Source of the DNA: Harmonia axyridis
Taxonomy: Eukaryota > Arthropoda > Insecta > Coleoptera > Coccinellidae
DNA length: 64,000 nucleotides
Assembly: GCF_914767665.1 (NCBI RefSeq)
Contig: NC_059501.1
Location: 79,892,798 to 79,956,797, forward strand
Reading direction: 5' to 3'
Shown: one piece after another, positions 25,001 to 36,730 of the stretch
Numbering within the stretch: position 1 is the stretch's first letter
Layout of the letters: each line of letters starts with the position of its first letter
The notes under the pieces: generated by a model
Databases searched by the model: none
The model's input: only the letters and a program-made list of their open reading frames with translations
What the model was told of the DNA's origin: nothing
Made by a program: the position numbers and the translations under genes

Positions 25001-28000
25001 AACATAAATGCACACCTACCATCAAAACCAATAATTTCTTCAATATGATTTGTTGACAATAAGTTCTATATCAAAAGCGAAATGAAACGATAGCATTTGC
25101 ACGCAACTCATTAAAAACTGAGAAACATAGCTGGGTATACAGTACTTGTATATACAAACAGACATCAATCTCCTTATAGTTCTTATTTCATCAATGTATT
25201 CAGGTAGTGGGTCTCCAAAAACATTTTCAATTACATGTTGATCAAATTTCTTGTAAATACTATCGTTTCATTCTTTATTGAAGATAACCACATTGTCAAA
25301 ACTTAATTTGGGGAAATTCTTTCAGTGTGTAATATTTCTAATGTCACTGGATATATCTCAAATGTATGAAAGTTTTATTTCGAAAATTAAAAATTATCGT
25401 TCAAATTTAGGTATTAAAGAAATTTTTGTATTTCAAATACATTCTATTAAAGTTGTATTTCTGGTAAAGTACGTTTGAATACTAGCTAAGACGCTATTCA
25501 ATAAATCTGAATACCTGGGAACAGTATAGAATAAAATTTTAGATAATAATGAAGTTAGAATGTTTTCTAATAGACTGCTTGTTATCAGGTTTCGAATTTT
25601 TACGTGGCAAAAAGGCCACTCAAAATTGTCGAATGAGAAGGAAAAACTAGGATGGAATTGGCAAAAAGTTTGAACTACATGTTACTCAAATCTACTGAAT
25701 GTACTATAAAGTTAAGAATGAAAGTTCTGCATAATGTATTACCAACACCATCCACCGGTTTAATTGATCGATGGGATCGAAGTTACACCGCTCTGAGTCC
25801 TGAAATATTCAAGAAAAAGTCAATCAAGCTGCTAGTTCCTCGAAAACTGATGCAGCTATAACTGTCTGAAAGTTCGTTAGCATGAAAATGAAAGAAATTC
25901 ACGATAAAAAAAAAGCTGCAGCAGGGATCCAAATAATGAGCTCAAGTTAATTTTGATATGTCACTTTGAGATTAGATCAGGTAACTCACCTCTACCAATA
26001 GATCAGTCATTTCATTCTGCATTTTCTCTATTAACAACTCAACACCTCTCAGAATCTCAGGCTTGGCTTTGTGCAACACATTATTATTTATCGTTATGTT
26101 CAACGTTTGTGCATTTTGTTGCATTGCATTGTATCTAGCCACTTCTTTTGCCATTGTTGTTATGAACGCAGCGGGCCTGTAACAAATACAGCAAAGCCAT
26201 AGAATCTCATAACAAAAGGTTTCACGACAGCAAATTTCTAAAACTTAAAATTACCAACACCCACCTTGCTGTTGCAATAAGGGTTAAGGCATGTCTTGCA
26301 GTTCTGCAAGAATCTGCTTGAGGAGTTAATGGTAAACCATATGTCATACTGGGTACCAATCTGTCAGCTTCAGAACAGAGTTCTAGTAGACCTGAGAAAT
26401 AGTCAAAATGTTAGAAGTATAGGTCGAAAGAGATTTCAAAAGTGTTTCATCATACAAAGTTGAGTTTAGTTATAAACGGAATTTGTTCAAAATTTTTATC
26501 ACTCAAAGAATCACAGTCTTATGAATTTTCTCCTTACCAAGAAGTACTTTACTGATATCCAAGAAAGGCGCCCAAACAGTAAAACCTCTGCCAATCAAAT
26601 CGATAGCAGCTCTTCTCAAGGCCACGTAGGCGGGTAGTTTTGGAGAAGGCGGGGCAAGTAAAAGATGCGACAGCGCCATAGCTGTCAATCTTGCCAAATT
26701 ATTATTTCCAGGTCCTGAAAAATCACCGACTGATAATTATCTAGTAGAGAAAGGCGATAACTTTCGACCCACATATAACCCAGTCCATAAATTATCACAG
26801 ATTACACTCTGCCCAAAAAAATTAAGCAACCAAAACACCACAAAAGAAAAAAATAGCAAATTTCACCTGGTTGTTTCTTTATACTCCACCTTAGGGACCA
26901 TCTGCTACCTGGTTGGAAAATTTATCAATGAATAAGAAGCAGTATTAGTAAAACACTCGACAATTTTCATTAGTATGTACAATCAAATTTAATTAATTCA
27001 AAAACTGGTTGTAACAGAGAAAATGCATTCAAGTGAGAATAATAAAAACATAGGGCATAATCTGATATCCTCATATATCACTAGGTACTAAATATGGAAT
27101 AAATCGTTGTTATACTGAAAAGTAACGAGCGTTCATTAAAATTCGTGGTCAAGAGTGCTGTGGAGAAATTCGAGTTGATTTTCTGTAACAACAACTAGAT
27201 TGTACCATATTACTAACATTTGTTTACATACTTCGAATCTGGGAAATATATGGTATAAGTATAACACTCACAGAAAATCAACTCTAATGTCTACACAGCA
27301 TCTTGACCATGAATTTTAATGAACACTCTTTAATATACATATCTATTGACAAAGTACAGATTGGCTAAAATCAAAACATAACATGGAGTTATAGTGAATG
27401 AAAAAAAGTATCTGTTAACTATGTACTAAATAGATAGCTGCAACATCTTCTGCAATAACCTAACCTAACACTATTGCACAAAAAAAAATGTTTAATTTTA
27501 TTCAATCAATGAGATAAAAAATCAGTTCCTTCTAACTAATATAAAACAATGGAAAGTCAATATCAAATAAATTGGAGAAAAAAAGAGATTTCTTGCTGTT
27601 AAATCTCAAATAGCAGTACTAATAAAAAAAATTCAATAAGCATATATTCACCTAACAGTAAAGCAAGGTGAGCAGATTATCAGGGCTACGAAACAGATAA
27701 ATTTATAGACGATTGAGTTGTTAGTAAACCTTTGATTGGGAGTTTCTAACCTACAATGAATACTACAGTTCACTGTAAGCGTATCAGAGAAATATCTTAC
27801 TTCAATATGAAATAATTAGTTTTCTACATGTACTCGGTACTATACTTGACAATTTGAAGGAACCATACTCTTGACCATGTGATTGTTCAATTAGCGTTTG
27901 TTGAACGTTTCGATAACAAATTTGTCAACATCAGAACAGAAGCCCATAAAGAGTGTGGCTATCACTTATTGAGAACTTAGAATTAGCTTGCCCAATTCTG

Positions 28001-31000
28001 GACATTCACACAATATGTGTTTAGTTGTGTGATATGTATGATTTATAGAGTCTACAAATTTCATCTTCTGACATGCGGTACCTATCAGCAGTCCCAAATA
28101 ACTTGAAGTTCAGTTCTTGATATTTTTTGTACAAGATGGAAAAAATTCCACACATCTTTTCGCTTGCGCGATTCCAGATGTATTCACTCATTCCTGAGCT
28201 CTTATTGATGAAGTAATACCCTGTAGTGTTTTTTATTAAAACTACAAAAGAGTTTTGTGTCCTGGTGGCCTTTTTTTCAATTAACATCACTGTTTTATGG
28301 AATTACTGCATTCAACAAAGAGCTTTATCCTTAAGATGCTCTAGGCCCTGATTTAATATACATCCGTCTCTACATTCTTCTACGAACGGCTTTATATGTT
28401 ATAGATTGCAGGTTCCTCCGAATATGAGAGTTCAAGTTCACTCAACTATAGGTTAATGGGGAGCTTTTTGTTTCTGAAGTTGAAAAACACGTTGCAGAAA
28501 CGTTCATGAACGCTTTTAAAGATTTCTCAGTGTAATTGAGTGTAGTAGTAATGTACTTGTGGGCCCTTTTGAGGTTCCTTTCAAGAGACACTTAAGAATA
28601 CATGCATAATCCTAGATTTTTTTACTTCAAGACATATGTAGTTCTTGATATAGAGAGCCTAAATTTTGGTTATTTATTTCAATCCAAATTAATTATGAAT
28701 TTCCAGACATACGCTGCTTATACTGATAAGATTTATATTCTGCGAATTTTTAATTTTTTTAACCCCAAATTGTCATCTGTTCTCCTCATACTATTTCATT
28801 ATTATTGGGAATAATTAAATAAGTGGCTTACCGAATCCTTCTGCACCGCTACTCTTTCGCCTATCCTCGCTGTTTCTCTTTTTCGAATTATCAGTGCTAG
28901 TAATGTCTTGTCCAAATTCTGCTCCGATAACTCCCAGTAAAATAATGGCAGTTGAATATTTACGTTTCAGTTCCGTTATATTAGATGGCCTCCTCACGGT
29001 CTCGTCCTCCTCATCGTCTTCTTCCTCGTCCTAAAAAACAGCGATATCATGCCATTTCGTCAATTTGCACCGACTGCGCATGTTACAATATAAAGAGCTC
29101 TACATATTTGCCACTGGCAACACCTAGATGGACTTACTGCTTCTGTTGGTATGGAATTGGCAGAATTTATATTATTTTGTGTTATAGGTGATGTTATTTG
29201 TTGGGTTATAGTATCCGTCGGTGTTGAGAATATTGGTAAATACGGGGACCAGGTCTCGATTAAAGCTTTCCTACCCTTGGGACCCATTCTGTAGAATTAT
29301 AACAATAAATATATAACATTGTCGGGCCGTTTGGATAATTACCTTGAGAGCTCGGCCAGTAGGAGTGTCTGAGCCGCCTCCCTGACCTCTACACAGTGGT
29401 GCTGCCACCTTTTAGCCATCATCTCTACTTGTGGTCGTTTAAAGTGCTTCGCTCCGGCTTCCATAACTTTATCTGGCAAAAGAACACAATGCAACGTAGA
29501 CAACAACGACCAGCCCTGTTTTATATGGGCCTGCTGTTGAGTATACAGCTCTTCGTGTTCTTCGTCCACTTTACTCCAATTAACTCTTGTGGATTGCCTG
29601 AAAATACAATCCAGATGAAGATACAGTCGAAAGATCAAGAAGTGGGTAATACCTATGCATTTTTCTGTTACGTTCTTGCTCTGGGACAAACGTAGCGTTG
29701 CTCATAGACATGAGAGTATGACTGAGAGCAATAATAGCTAACAGGTGATTGCTGGTTAGTGTTGTGCTCAACTCCCAATGGGTTCTAGCCGTAAATATCC
29801 TTATCAATTGTTCCTGTCTCACCATATCTGATGGCAAACTATTTGATAGGGATATTTCCGCTGGTAGAGGCATAGGTTCGTTCTCCATAGGTATACAATT
29901 GTGCCATGTTGGAAGAAACAAGGACATATGGTTTGCTTTTGACAATACGCCAAATGATATTGGGATCTAAACAAAAGATGCAAGTCTAAGTAAAACTAAT
30001 TCTCAAAATATTGAACACATCGACTTGAAATCAGGAACTTTTGCGCGCTTGTCTGGAGTCATATTCATTGATTTTTTCATGAAATTTCGAAAGAACCTTC
30101 AAATTGTTTTTTTACAAATCATACAAGCGCGCAAAAAAGTTTTCATGATTATACTCACTAAAGGTCTCAGCAATCCTAGTTTAGCTTGGCACACACGGTC
30201 CAAATCACTATCTAAACCCCAAGTATGCAATAAGGATAAAAGTAGTTGGGCAATTTCCATTCCATGACTAGTTTCAAATGGAAAATTCAAAGTCTTATTG
30301 GAAGATTGAGTATTATGATCGCCTCCTTCTAAAAATCATAAATATGTCACCCAAAAAAAAAAAAAAAATACAATGATTGATGAGCAACTGTTGATTTTTT
30401 ACAATGAGCATGAATAGTTTCAATTGTTACTTAAAATTCACCTTTATTGTTATCGTTGCCCTGTTTTAAAACACTTTCCGCTTTGGCTTGAATCTTAGTT
30501 TGCATTTGCTCTGCTCCTTCTTTCATTTTGGCTAATATACCTGTATGTAGGAAATTAAATTTAGAAATTTTGAAGATTCTTTTTTCATGCCTGTTAAATA
30601 TCTCCAAGAGGAGATTAAATGTTTCAATTGACTAACCAATAGCAAACAAAAGTAAAAATTCAAGCAAGTGTTTCAAATCAAATGTGCCAAAACTACTCAG
30701 GTAAAAATTTTAAATATCATAAAAACGTATAAATCAAAAGTAAGGGTGCAAGCATTCATAAAACTTAAAAATATAGTGCTCTCTGGTGCAAATTACTTTG
30801 AAGGAGATTTAAAGAAAAAAAGGGTTTTCTAAACTAAATTTGGGGTCTGAATATCCGTCAATGGAAGACCCTTAATTACAAATGTGCACAAGCATTTCTA
30901 AAATATTCCTTTTTTACCATGTTTGTCTTTCTCCTTAATAATTCTTTCCATATTTTCGGCTTTGTCTTTCACTTTCCCAAAGAAATCTTGAGTAGAAAAA

Positions 31001-34000
31001 TATTAATGAAATATTGAAAAACGCTATCAGCATACAATCGATTGAAACTATACACTAATATTTATGGTTCCATTAAAGAAATCATTACTTTACCTGCAAT
31101 TTTTTTATGCGCATCAGGACTGGCACTTTGTGTTAAAGCTAGAACTTTCATATATTCAGTATGAGATGTTAATCCAGCAGCTTCTAAACTGCCTGGAGAC
31201 ATCATGGCATATTCTTCACTTAATAATTCGATGATGAGTGCTTCAATATCGAAGAATAATATATGGCTCTCGGGATCTGGAATAAATTCAATTTTAAGGA
31301 CCATGAATGTAAACTTTGTTTTCACATCCAGGTCGCTAATATATGGAGTAACACCATGAAGTTAGGTGCTTACTGTCAGAATTATTGAAGTATTTATGGC
31401 AGCGAGAAACTGTTAGCTAAGTTCACTTTGTCAGTTAAATTTAGAAACTGAAGGTGAAAAAAGAGCTCTTGTGTTTTGTATGAAATCTGCCAGTAATCAA
31501 ATTTAATCTGATTACTGGTCCCCAATCTGGAAAAGAATAACAAATGAAGAATAAAATACCTTTGGGATTGGTTCTTAAGCCTTGAATTGACAAAGGAGAA
31601 GTATGATTTCTCTGCATATGAGGATCATCATTATTTATGTGAGCACCAAGCTGTTGTATTTGATGCAGACCTCTTTGTGTTGCATGCCTAATTGCTGACA
31701 AATTTCTGTGCCGTAATCCTCTGCAAAAAAAAAGTACAAAATATAGTCATACACATATTTATGTATCAATGATATTTGCTTCGAAATTAATGTGTCACAA
31801 TGTGTCTAACAGTTTCAGGATATTATTTGTTGGAAATTAGTTAACTGTTACATAAAAACTAATTATTCGGTAACTGAAGAAAATCTTTGACATACCTGAA
31901 GAAATGAACAGCTGGGTTAGCTAAGCCAACTTCAGAGGACATGTTATGAGCTTCATTTTCTTCACAAGCATATAGGACCTCTTCAGCTGCGATTCCTAAG
32001 AATAAAGAAGAAAAATGTAGGATTATTCTCCTTATTAAGAGTAAATGTTAAGTATACCTTGTAGAACTCGATCTAGATGTCCAGTCTCCATTTGCCAAAC
32101 ATACACGGTACCATCAGAGCAACCTATGATGATAAAATCATCTAGAGGTCGCCACTTTATGGTAGTCACTGGGAACAGATGTCTAGAAGCTAGACATACA
32201 CACTTTCGTTCCGTCAAGCTGAGCAAGGTAACAGAATGATCTGACGCTACAGAACAGATGCATTTCTGTATTCGATTCTGAAAATTCAAAGAAATCGACT
32301 AATTGGTTTCGGAGTTCAACATTGAAAATATTCTTACGCTGCAGTTGTTTGGCGGTACCAAAAGCTGTGTAATTTCTCCTGCATGGACACAAAACCTGTG
32401 TAATAAGGTGCCCGAGTACAGATCCCATAGACATACTGCGAAATCAACACCACCTGACACCAAGAAGTTCTTATCGTATCTGGAATGTTGACTGTGGGGG
32501 TAGAGTAGGCAGTTTACCCTCCCTCCGTGTCCCGATAAAATCTGGTGTGGTGGCCAGTCTACGAAGGAGAAATTATTGTATAAAGAACTGTCATTGCTTC
32601 AGTCTACCGACGGTAGAGGGAGCTTTGAATTCAGTTTTGATATAGTGACTTAATTGAACATAGGGGCGACAATACGTTCAAATTGAAACTAAAAATGGCG
32701 AATGGGGACAAAGAACCATAGAACTTGAGAATACAATTGACTGAACTGACACATGTCAAAATCAGGTGAAGGACCACTGTGGTTTATTCAGTCACTGTAA
32801 CTTATGAGAATTTCTTTAAATCCTGTATCTCTCTTGAGTTATGACCTCCAAAACATTAATTCACAGTAATAAATTCTATAATACGCCTAAACAAGTTAAA
32901 GTTAGGTTGGGATATACAAAAACATACCTAGGTAGTTCTGATGACTTCCGTGAAGCAGCTGGAGCATAATACTTTGAACAGCTGGTGCAATTATTATAGT
33001 ACCATCCTCCCTACCAACCACAAGCCTACACTGAGTGGGCAGATATATGCTTGCCGTAAGTTTTACTCCTTAAACAAACGAAAATCAGTTAAGGCACCTC
33101 AGGCTATCTCATTTCAACTTACTATGACCTTCATGCTTCTCTAATTGGTCCAAAATACCAACAGGTCTTGGACGGACATTCTCCCAAGCTTCGGAGAGAC
33201 TCGTCATAAGAGATGCATTCATTTTGACAGGTTGCGGAGGTTTGTGATTTCTTATTTCGGCCAATTGGGCCTCTGAGATGTCGGGAATGTTCCAAGCTAA
33301 GATATAACCTTCTGAATCGCCTCTGAGTAGGTATCGGCATAATTTGTTCTGTTTTTGTGTAGTTACGAAACTCATGGCAGGTGGACATGACAAAGTCTGA
33401 AAAATAAATAAAAATGAAAAATTTTATAAAGAATAAGTATTAAATCAAAATATTAAAAAAAAACCCTATATGAAATTGAAAAATTGATGAATAAAAAATA
33501 ATTAAAAAAAAAATATGATAAAAAATTTCAAATAAAAACTAACAAAATAAACATAATGATAAAAATGGAAAAATTGTAAGGGATTCATTCACCTTGTTGT
33601 CAGGTTGGCTAAGCAAACAGTAGAGGAATGGGCTATCACTTTCTGTACTTGGTTTGTGGAAGTTTTTATTATCAGGAACACTACTGCAAATTGAAAAATG
33701 GAATTGAATAAAAGCAGTTTTGGGCAAGAATACCGTACATTACAAAATGAAGCTTTTTTCACACATTGCTAAAAATAAATACAAAAGGAAGAGAAAAAAT
33801 GGTCAAGCAAACAAAGGTCAAGTTGAATTATAGTTTTCAAAAAACAATCCAACATCTCAAGGAAGGTACTGAAAACAGTTTTACAGTGTGTTGTGAGTGT
33901 TTACCTCAGATTTTTCATCCTGAGACTTCTAGAAAATAAGATAATATTTGTGGAATCAAAGATAGATTATTAGAGAAATAGAGGAGAAAGAGTGTCAGAT

Positions 34001-36138
34001 ATTTGTATTATAGTCGTTATACATTTCAGCATGAAAAATATAGCAATAAAAAAAGTGTTCAAATGATATTAGAGCATTTTCTTGTGGAAAGGTGTCAATG
34101 CATGGACCTCTACGAATAAATCTTAAATAAAACTCAAAACAATCAATTGAATCAAAGATATCGAGTCCAAATAACCTATTTGACAGTATTAAAGGTACTG
34201 CTCTTGTTTTATTCTTCCTTGTACCTACATAAATTTAACAAACCAATTTTCATTTAATTGTAATGAATCAAATTAATTTTTACAATGAAATAATAATGAG
34301 TTTACTTTTCTCATCTAAATGATCTTGACTGCAGACAACGATTCAATTACTAGTGAAAAGGAGCACTTCCATATATGACACTTGACTTTTTACCGCTTTG
34401 AAAAGTATTTATGCGAATTGAAAACAGCCACTTTGTATGTGCCCAATAACCATAATAATTTGAGAGCATTTGAAAGTTTGTCAAATAGCTTATTCAGTTA
34501 AGCTCTAGCTGATTCACTGAAAAATGTGCTTCTCACTTGTATATTCTCCAGAGAAGTAGTCTTTTGAGCAAAATATTATGCCATTGTTATGAAGAAATGA
34601 AAAGAAAATTAAGGAAGACCTAGACAATTAATATCTTTGAATTCAAAATTTTATCATTAAATAAAACTTGAAAGACAAAGGTTCAAATAAGAATTTTATG
34701 AAATTTAATAACAATCAATAAATAAATTCAGATGTTCATTCAAGATTATCATAATACACATTCCTAATGTTGTTTACTTTAGGAACTAATTGATATTTGA
34801 TAAATCTCAATGAAAATTAATCAAAAGTGATATTTGCACACCGATATAAATTTTAAAATCAAATATTATCTCACGTGACCACATTTACTTTATTACATAA
34901 TCCACAGAATGAACTGATAATTTTTCAAGTTCATCAAGAGATAGAGAAGATTTTCCTGCAATAAATAATTTTATCTTTTTTCCTTTCACTTACTTTGCCG
35001 GCAACTTGTATAAGTAGCCTTTGCCTGCATCTGATAGCATGATAATTCGATCAATAGCTATGAAGTCACCAGACATCCATCTCTCTCCTCTGGGTGCTAA
35101 ATAGGAGCACAATACACTGAAGTCACCTACAAAAAATTAACATCTCATGAGGTAAAAATGAAATAATAATGAACAAATATCAAGAAAGACAAATTGAAAT
35201 AATTCAACATATCCTATCTTTATTTTAATCAATACCATCTAAATATGAAAAATTTACCTGCATCATAAATTTGCCAATACTTAGTACAGACCACAAGTAC
35301 AGTTCTTTGGTTATATGCACAACAAACTATACAAACAGCATTTAAAGGTTTGATTTGTTTACTTTCATTTTCATAAATAGGATCCGAATATTTGTTTTCT
35401 CCTCCTAGTAGAGTCCAAACTTTTACCATTCCAGTGGTTGTTATCGCAAGAACAACATCATCTTTTCTTTTAACCGGACGTAAAACCTATAAATGGTTCA
35501 TATTAGAGTGATTCGATGAATCTTTGTTTAATACTTACATGTAGTGCACTTATCCAGTCAGGATTTTGCCTAGATGATAACATAAATAATACCTCCAAAT
35601 TATAGGGATCCATAACCATAATTTCAGGGTAGTACCCATTACAAAACAACCTAACATCAGCGCAGTTGTTCATATGATAGGCCTTAAAAATTCCGATATA
35701 AGTAAATAACTCCACTTAAATTAAAATTATTATCAACCTGCATGTTTGTATGGACTTGAGTTAATTTTTTAACCTCACGACATTTTCCATCAACTAGATC
35801 CCAAGAGCACATTTCTCCAGCTTCTGAACTGGAGACAATATAATTATTATCTTGAACGATAGATGCCTTAGATATACAGAGTATAGGAGCTGTATGTCCA
35901 ACCAGTAAACATCGTGGAGTCATTTGTAGAGTATCAGGATCAACTTGCCTTAAATACAGGAAAATATGTATTTATTTTTCAAATTAGGTCAAGAAACTTA
36001 CCATAAACATATTTGACCATCATAGCACCCAGTTGCCAAGGTCTTCTGATCATTTGAAAGGAATATGCAAGAAATACAGTGTGTTGGGGGATGTTTACCC
36101 CACAAAACCACAGGCACAACAAGGCTAGTGCCAGGCAT
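19015..36138 (-). CDS. Rbcn-3B: Rabconnectin-3 beta / WDR7 orthologue, 25 coding exons
   Basis: WD40-repeat partner of Rabconnectin-3A (DMXL); the pair regulates V-ATPase assembly and endosomal acidification, and in Drosophila affects Notch trafficking (family knowledge). Exons on the minus strand, start to stop: 36138-36002, 35948-35738, 35682-35539, 35486-35258, 35126-34994, 33683-33593, 33396-33123, 33068-32928, 32558-32338, 32277-32058, 31995-31896, 31720-31560, 31276-31094, 30986-30918, 30540-30442, 30328-30159, 29966-29653, 29597-29343, 29288-29087, 29030-28832, 26714-26538, 26391-26265, 26176-25990, 21808-21454, 19187-19015. The sum is 4572 nt, so 1523 codons plus stop with every junction in phase, close to the length of fly and human proteins. 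Start: MPGTSLVVPVVLWG matches the family N-terminus. WD blocks fill residues 1-600 (QICLW, EMCSWDL, MVKVWTL, DFAVCLWDLYSG, GTVYVWQMETG) and reappear at about 1380-1523 (NKLCFWQTSTG; C-terminal LIWINNRTVTLMLADGSET). An acidic linker lies at the start of exon 20. The exon 19 donor (GTAACA, 29086) is the least certain border. Confidence 0.93.
20455..21008. mobile_element. MITE-like element in Rbcn-3B last intron
   Basis: CAGGGTGTAAGAAGAGG at 20455-20471 is inverted at 20992-21008 with a few mismatches, and TATA borders both ends (20451-20454 and 21009-21012), consistent with a TA duplication. The 554-bp interior has a 72-codon plus-strand frame of no recognised family. It is probably a non-autonomous DNA transposon lying between exons 24 and 25. 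Confidence 0.55.
22587..24970 (-). mobile_element. 5'-truncated LINE in Rbcn-3B intron 23, with target duplication
   Basis: A 2.4 kb non-LTR retrotransposon. Its 3' end has a (GAA)n tail (ttc repeats at 22584-22607), and a 12-bp direct repeat, taattttaattc, flanks it at 22575-22586 and 24971-24982. Truncation falls inside the endonuclease domain, and the whole remaining frame is open to the 5' edge. It sits in the same orientation as the host gene, in the 4.2 kb intron between exons 23 and 24. The clean duplication, uninterrupted frame and intact tail point to a recent insertion. Confidence 0.88.
22639..24960 (-). CDS. LINE ORF: endonuclease C-terminus plus reverse transcriptase
   Basis: A 773-codon frame. 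Residues 1-80 match the end of an APE-type endonuclease (GEILIDFCARYSLRINNTFF, HKITWQN, IIDFVISNR, GTDHNLV). After a basic linker the reverse transcriptase follows: NRKSPGQDEIPNELLKYGG, ITIPVFKKGDKRNPENYRGI, QQGFRKNRSTLDAI, FIDLIKAFDRV, TGIRQGDSLSPQLFNMIMD and the catalytic CYADDAVIMAE. The C-terminus contains VEYLGVRIT, MTYGIETRA and GRPPKRWRDSW, with no RNase H, as in RTE-like LINEs. The initial codon used by the frame call is GTG and is artificial: the native start lay upstream in the truncated part. The enzyme may be structurally complete, but the element lacks its 5' promoter and most of the endonuclease. Confidence 0.88.
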   Translation of the reverse strand: MLPGIMNRFNEEHTNGNGEILIDFCARYSLRINNTFFPHKPQHKITWQNTRGQQSIIDFVISNRAIHPSQILDVRSITSANIGTDHNLVLCKLRMNIQRKRQEKNKCTRNKFNIESLSNTSTKNLYQTRIDEKIETDGVQETDDVEICWRKIKNNIKTAATEAVGQRQIKTVERTQNKEWYCPEIKELAIKKREAYIRYRSSRTPEERIRYTDVRNRVNADIKDIKRKYWEQFSSEMEHDLYGAQRKIWGMLRNRRKEIAEYTKTVQIDEETWVEHFTKLHNTRRGQDRDRHIEEDGNTETSEITIQMVKEAIKNLKNRKSPGQDEIPNELLKYGGPKLVKELTTLFNKITTTGKVPAEWKKSITIPVFKKGDKRNPENYRGITLLNSTMKLFTKILTDIIQKYTNTSEEQQGFRKNRSTLDAIYIIRQLIEKSIEYDKPVYMCFIDLIKAFDRVQLKDVTRILQNKHVPHDIVNIIRELNHETSTRVSTKTGITKDIPTPTGIRQGDSLSPQLFNMIMDDIIEELKTTKGYKLTTGEIKIICYADDAVIMAESEDDLQRLLFKFHTKAKKLNMEISTPKTKTLVISKEPIRCKLVVEDRPVEQVMAVEYLGVRITSNQDRNRETREQTSKAARISGALRDIIWNNRHMRMETKIRIYKSVIRPIMTYGIETRADNQVTKNALRTAEMKILRNALGFTLRDRKRNEEIRNICGVQDIVRWGRNRRRLWNSHVDRMNEERIAKIARDGTPGTRRPIGRPPKRWRDSWTSISQEG
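25620..25870 (+). mobile_element. Possible LINE-derived fragment in Rbcn-3B intron 23
   Basis: A plus-strand frame gives LNYMLLKSTECTIKLRMKVLHNVLPTPSTG, which has the flavour of the KLRLKILHNVLPT stretch near the end of RNase H-bearing LINEs. There is no catalytic motif and the fragment is short, so it could equally be unrelated. It lies antisense to the host gene. Confidence 0.25.
27127..27328. mobile_element. Short hairpin MITE in Rbcn-3B intron 20
   Basis: Two 59-60 bp arms (27127-27186 and 27270-27328) are inverted copies with about eight differences; outer ends start gagcgttcattaaaattc. The loop is about 83 bp. There is no coding capacity. The structure fits a small MITE; the target duplication could not be defined with confidence. 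Confidence 0.7.
27950..28300 (-). mobile_element. LINE RNase H-tail fragment in Rbcn-3B intron 20
   Basis: The minus strand encodes FSILYKKYQELNFKLFG, a DRYRMSEDEICRLY stretch, then KHILCECPELGKL after a stop, matching the cysteine/histidine tail of RNase H-bearing insect LINEs (…H..CECP.L). A related minus-strand fragment lies at 41055-41330. An 89-codon frame at 28021-28290 covers part of it. It is degraded. Confidence 0.5.
33905..33928 (-). other. Rbcn-3B: Candidate 24-nt alternative microexon of Rbcn-3B
   Basis: In the 1.3 kb intron between exons 5 and 6, a minus-strand 24-nt segment is bordered by TTTTCTAG upstream and GTAAAC downstream. Because it is a multiple of three and the flanking exons meet in phase 2, its inclusion would add eight residues (K-S-L-R-M-K-N-L before the S-S-V-P-D junction) without a stop. 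The direct exon 5-exon 6 join also gives the conserved LPANSVPDNK sequence, so if real it is optional. Confidence 0.35.
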
Positions 36139-36730
36139 TTTAGTTAAAAATGTGAGTTTTCTGAAATACACTAAATTTCCAAGTTCACCGAATTCATGTT
36201 CAAGCTTATTATATGAAACCTCAACAAATCAGAGAGAATACATAAGTCACATGCTTCAAATTTCCATTAAATTAATAAGTCATTGAATAGTTTTATTGTT
36301 GAATTGTGCATCAGCAATACTCTGCGTGTTTTTGAGTTGCGGTTACGGTCAATCAGTACCAGTGTCTCAAGATTATGAAAGGTGGATTGTATAGGTTTTA
36401 GATCTGCCTACCAAAGAAGAGGACGGATTCGATTGTATTTATGATAATGAAATTAAATTGCTCATTACTGAACATTTAGGACACGCCATACTAATCAACT
36501 AATCAGCTGTTAAACTTCAAAAGTGACGTTCGAATTGACTTTTATGAATGTCATGCTGTCACATGAATCCTGTTTCACAGAAAATAATGTATAAAATATA
36601 AATTTTTCTCATTGAATTGGTCTTCTTGGAAAAATTAGGTTTGATGGAATGATTAAATGAAAATACTGAAATGTATTAATTAAATATCTAATAGGACTAA
36701 TTGGATATTATAAAAGATGAGTTAGTTTAC
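36139..36730 (-). promoter_or_regulatory. Spacer between IR gene and Rbcn-3B; expected Rbcn-3B promoter
   Basis: Only 592 bp separate the IR stop codon from the Rbcn-3B start, both genes on the minus strand. The 5' UTR and promoter of Rbcn-3B and the 3' UTR of the IR must lie here or overlap. A tttatt at 36291-36296 is a possible IR polyadenylation signal. I see no clear TATA box. Confidence 0.45.

Noticed and set aside
28021..28290. An 89-codon host gene nested in an Rbcn-3B intron
   Set aside because: Its C-terminal continuation matches LINE RNase H tails and a related fragment occurs at 41055-41330.
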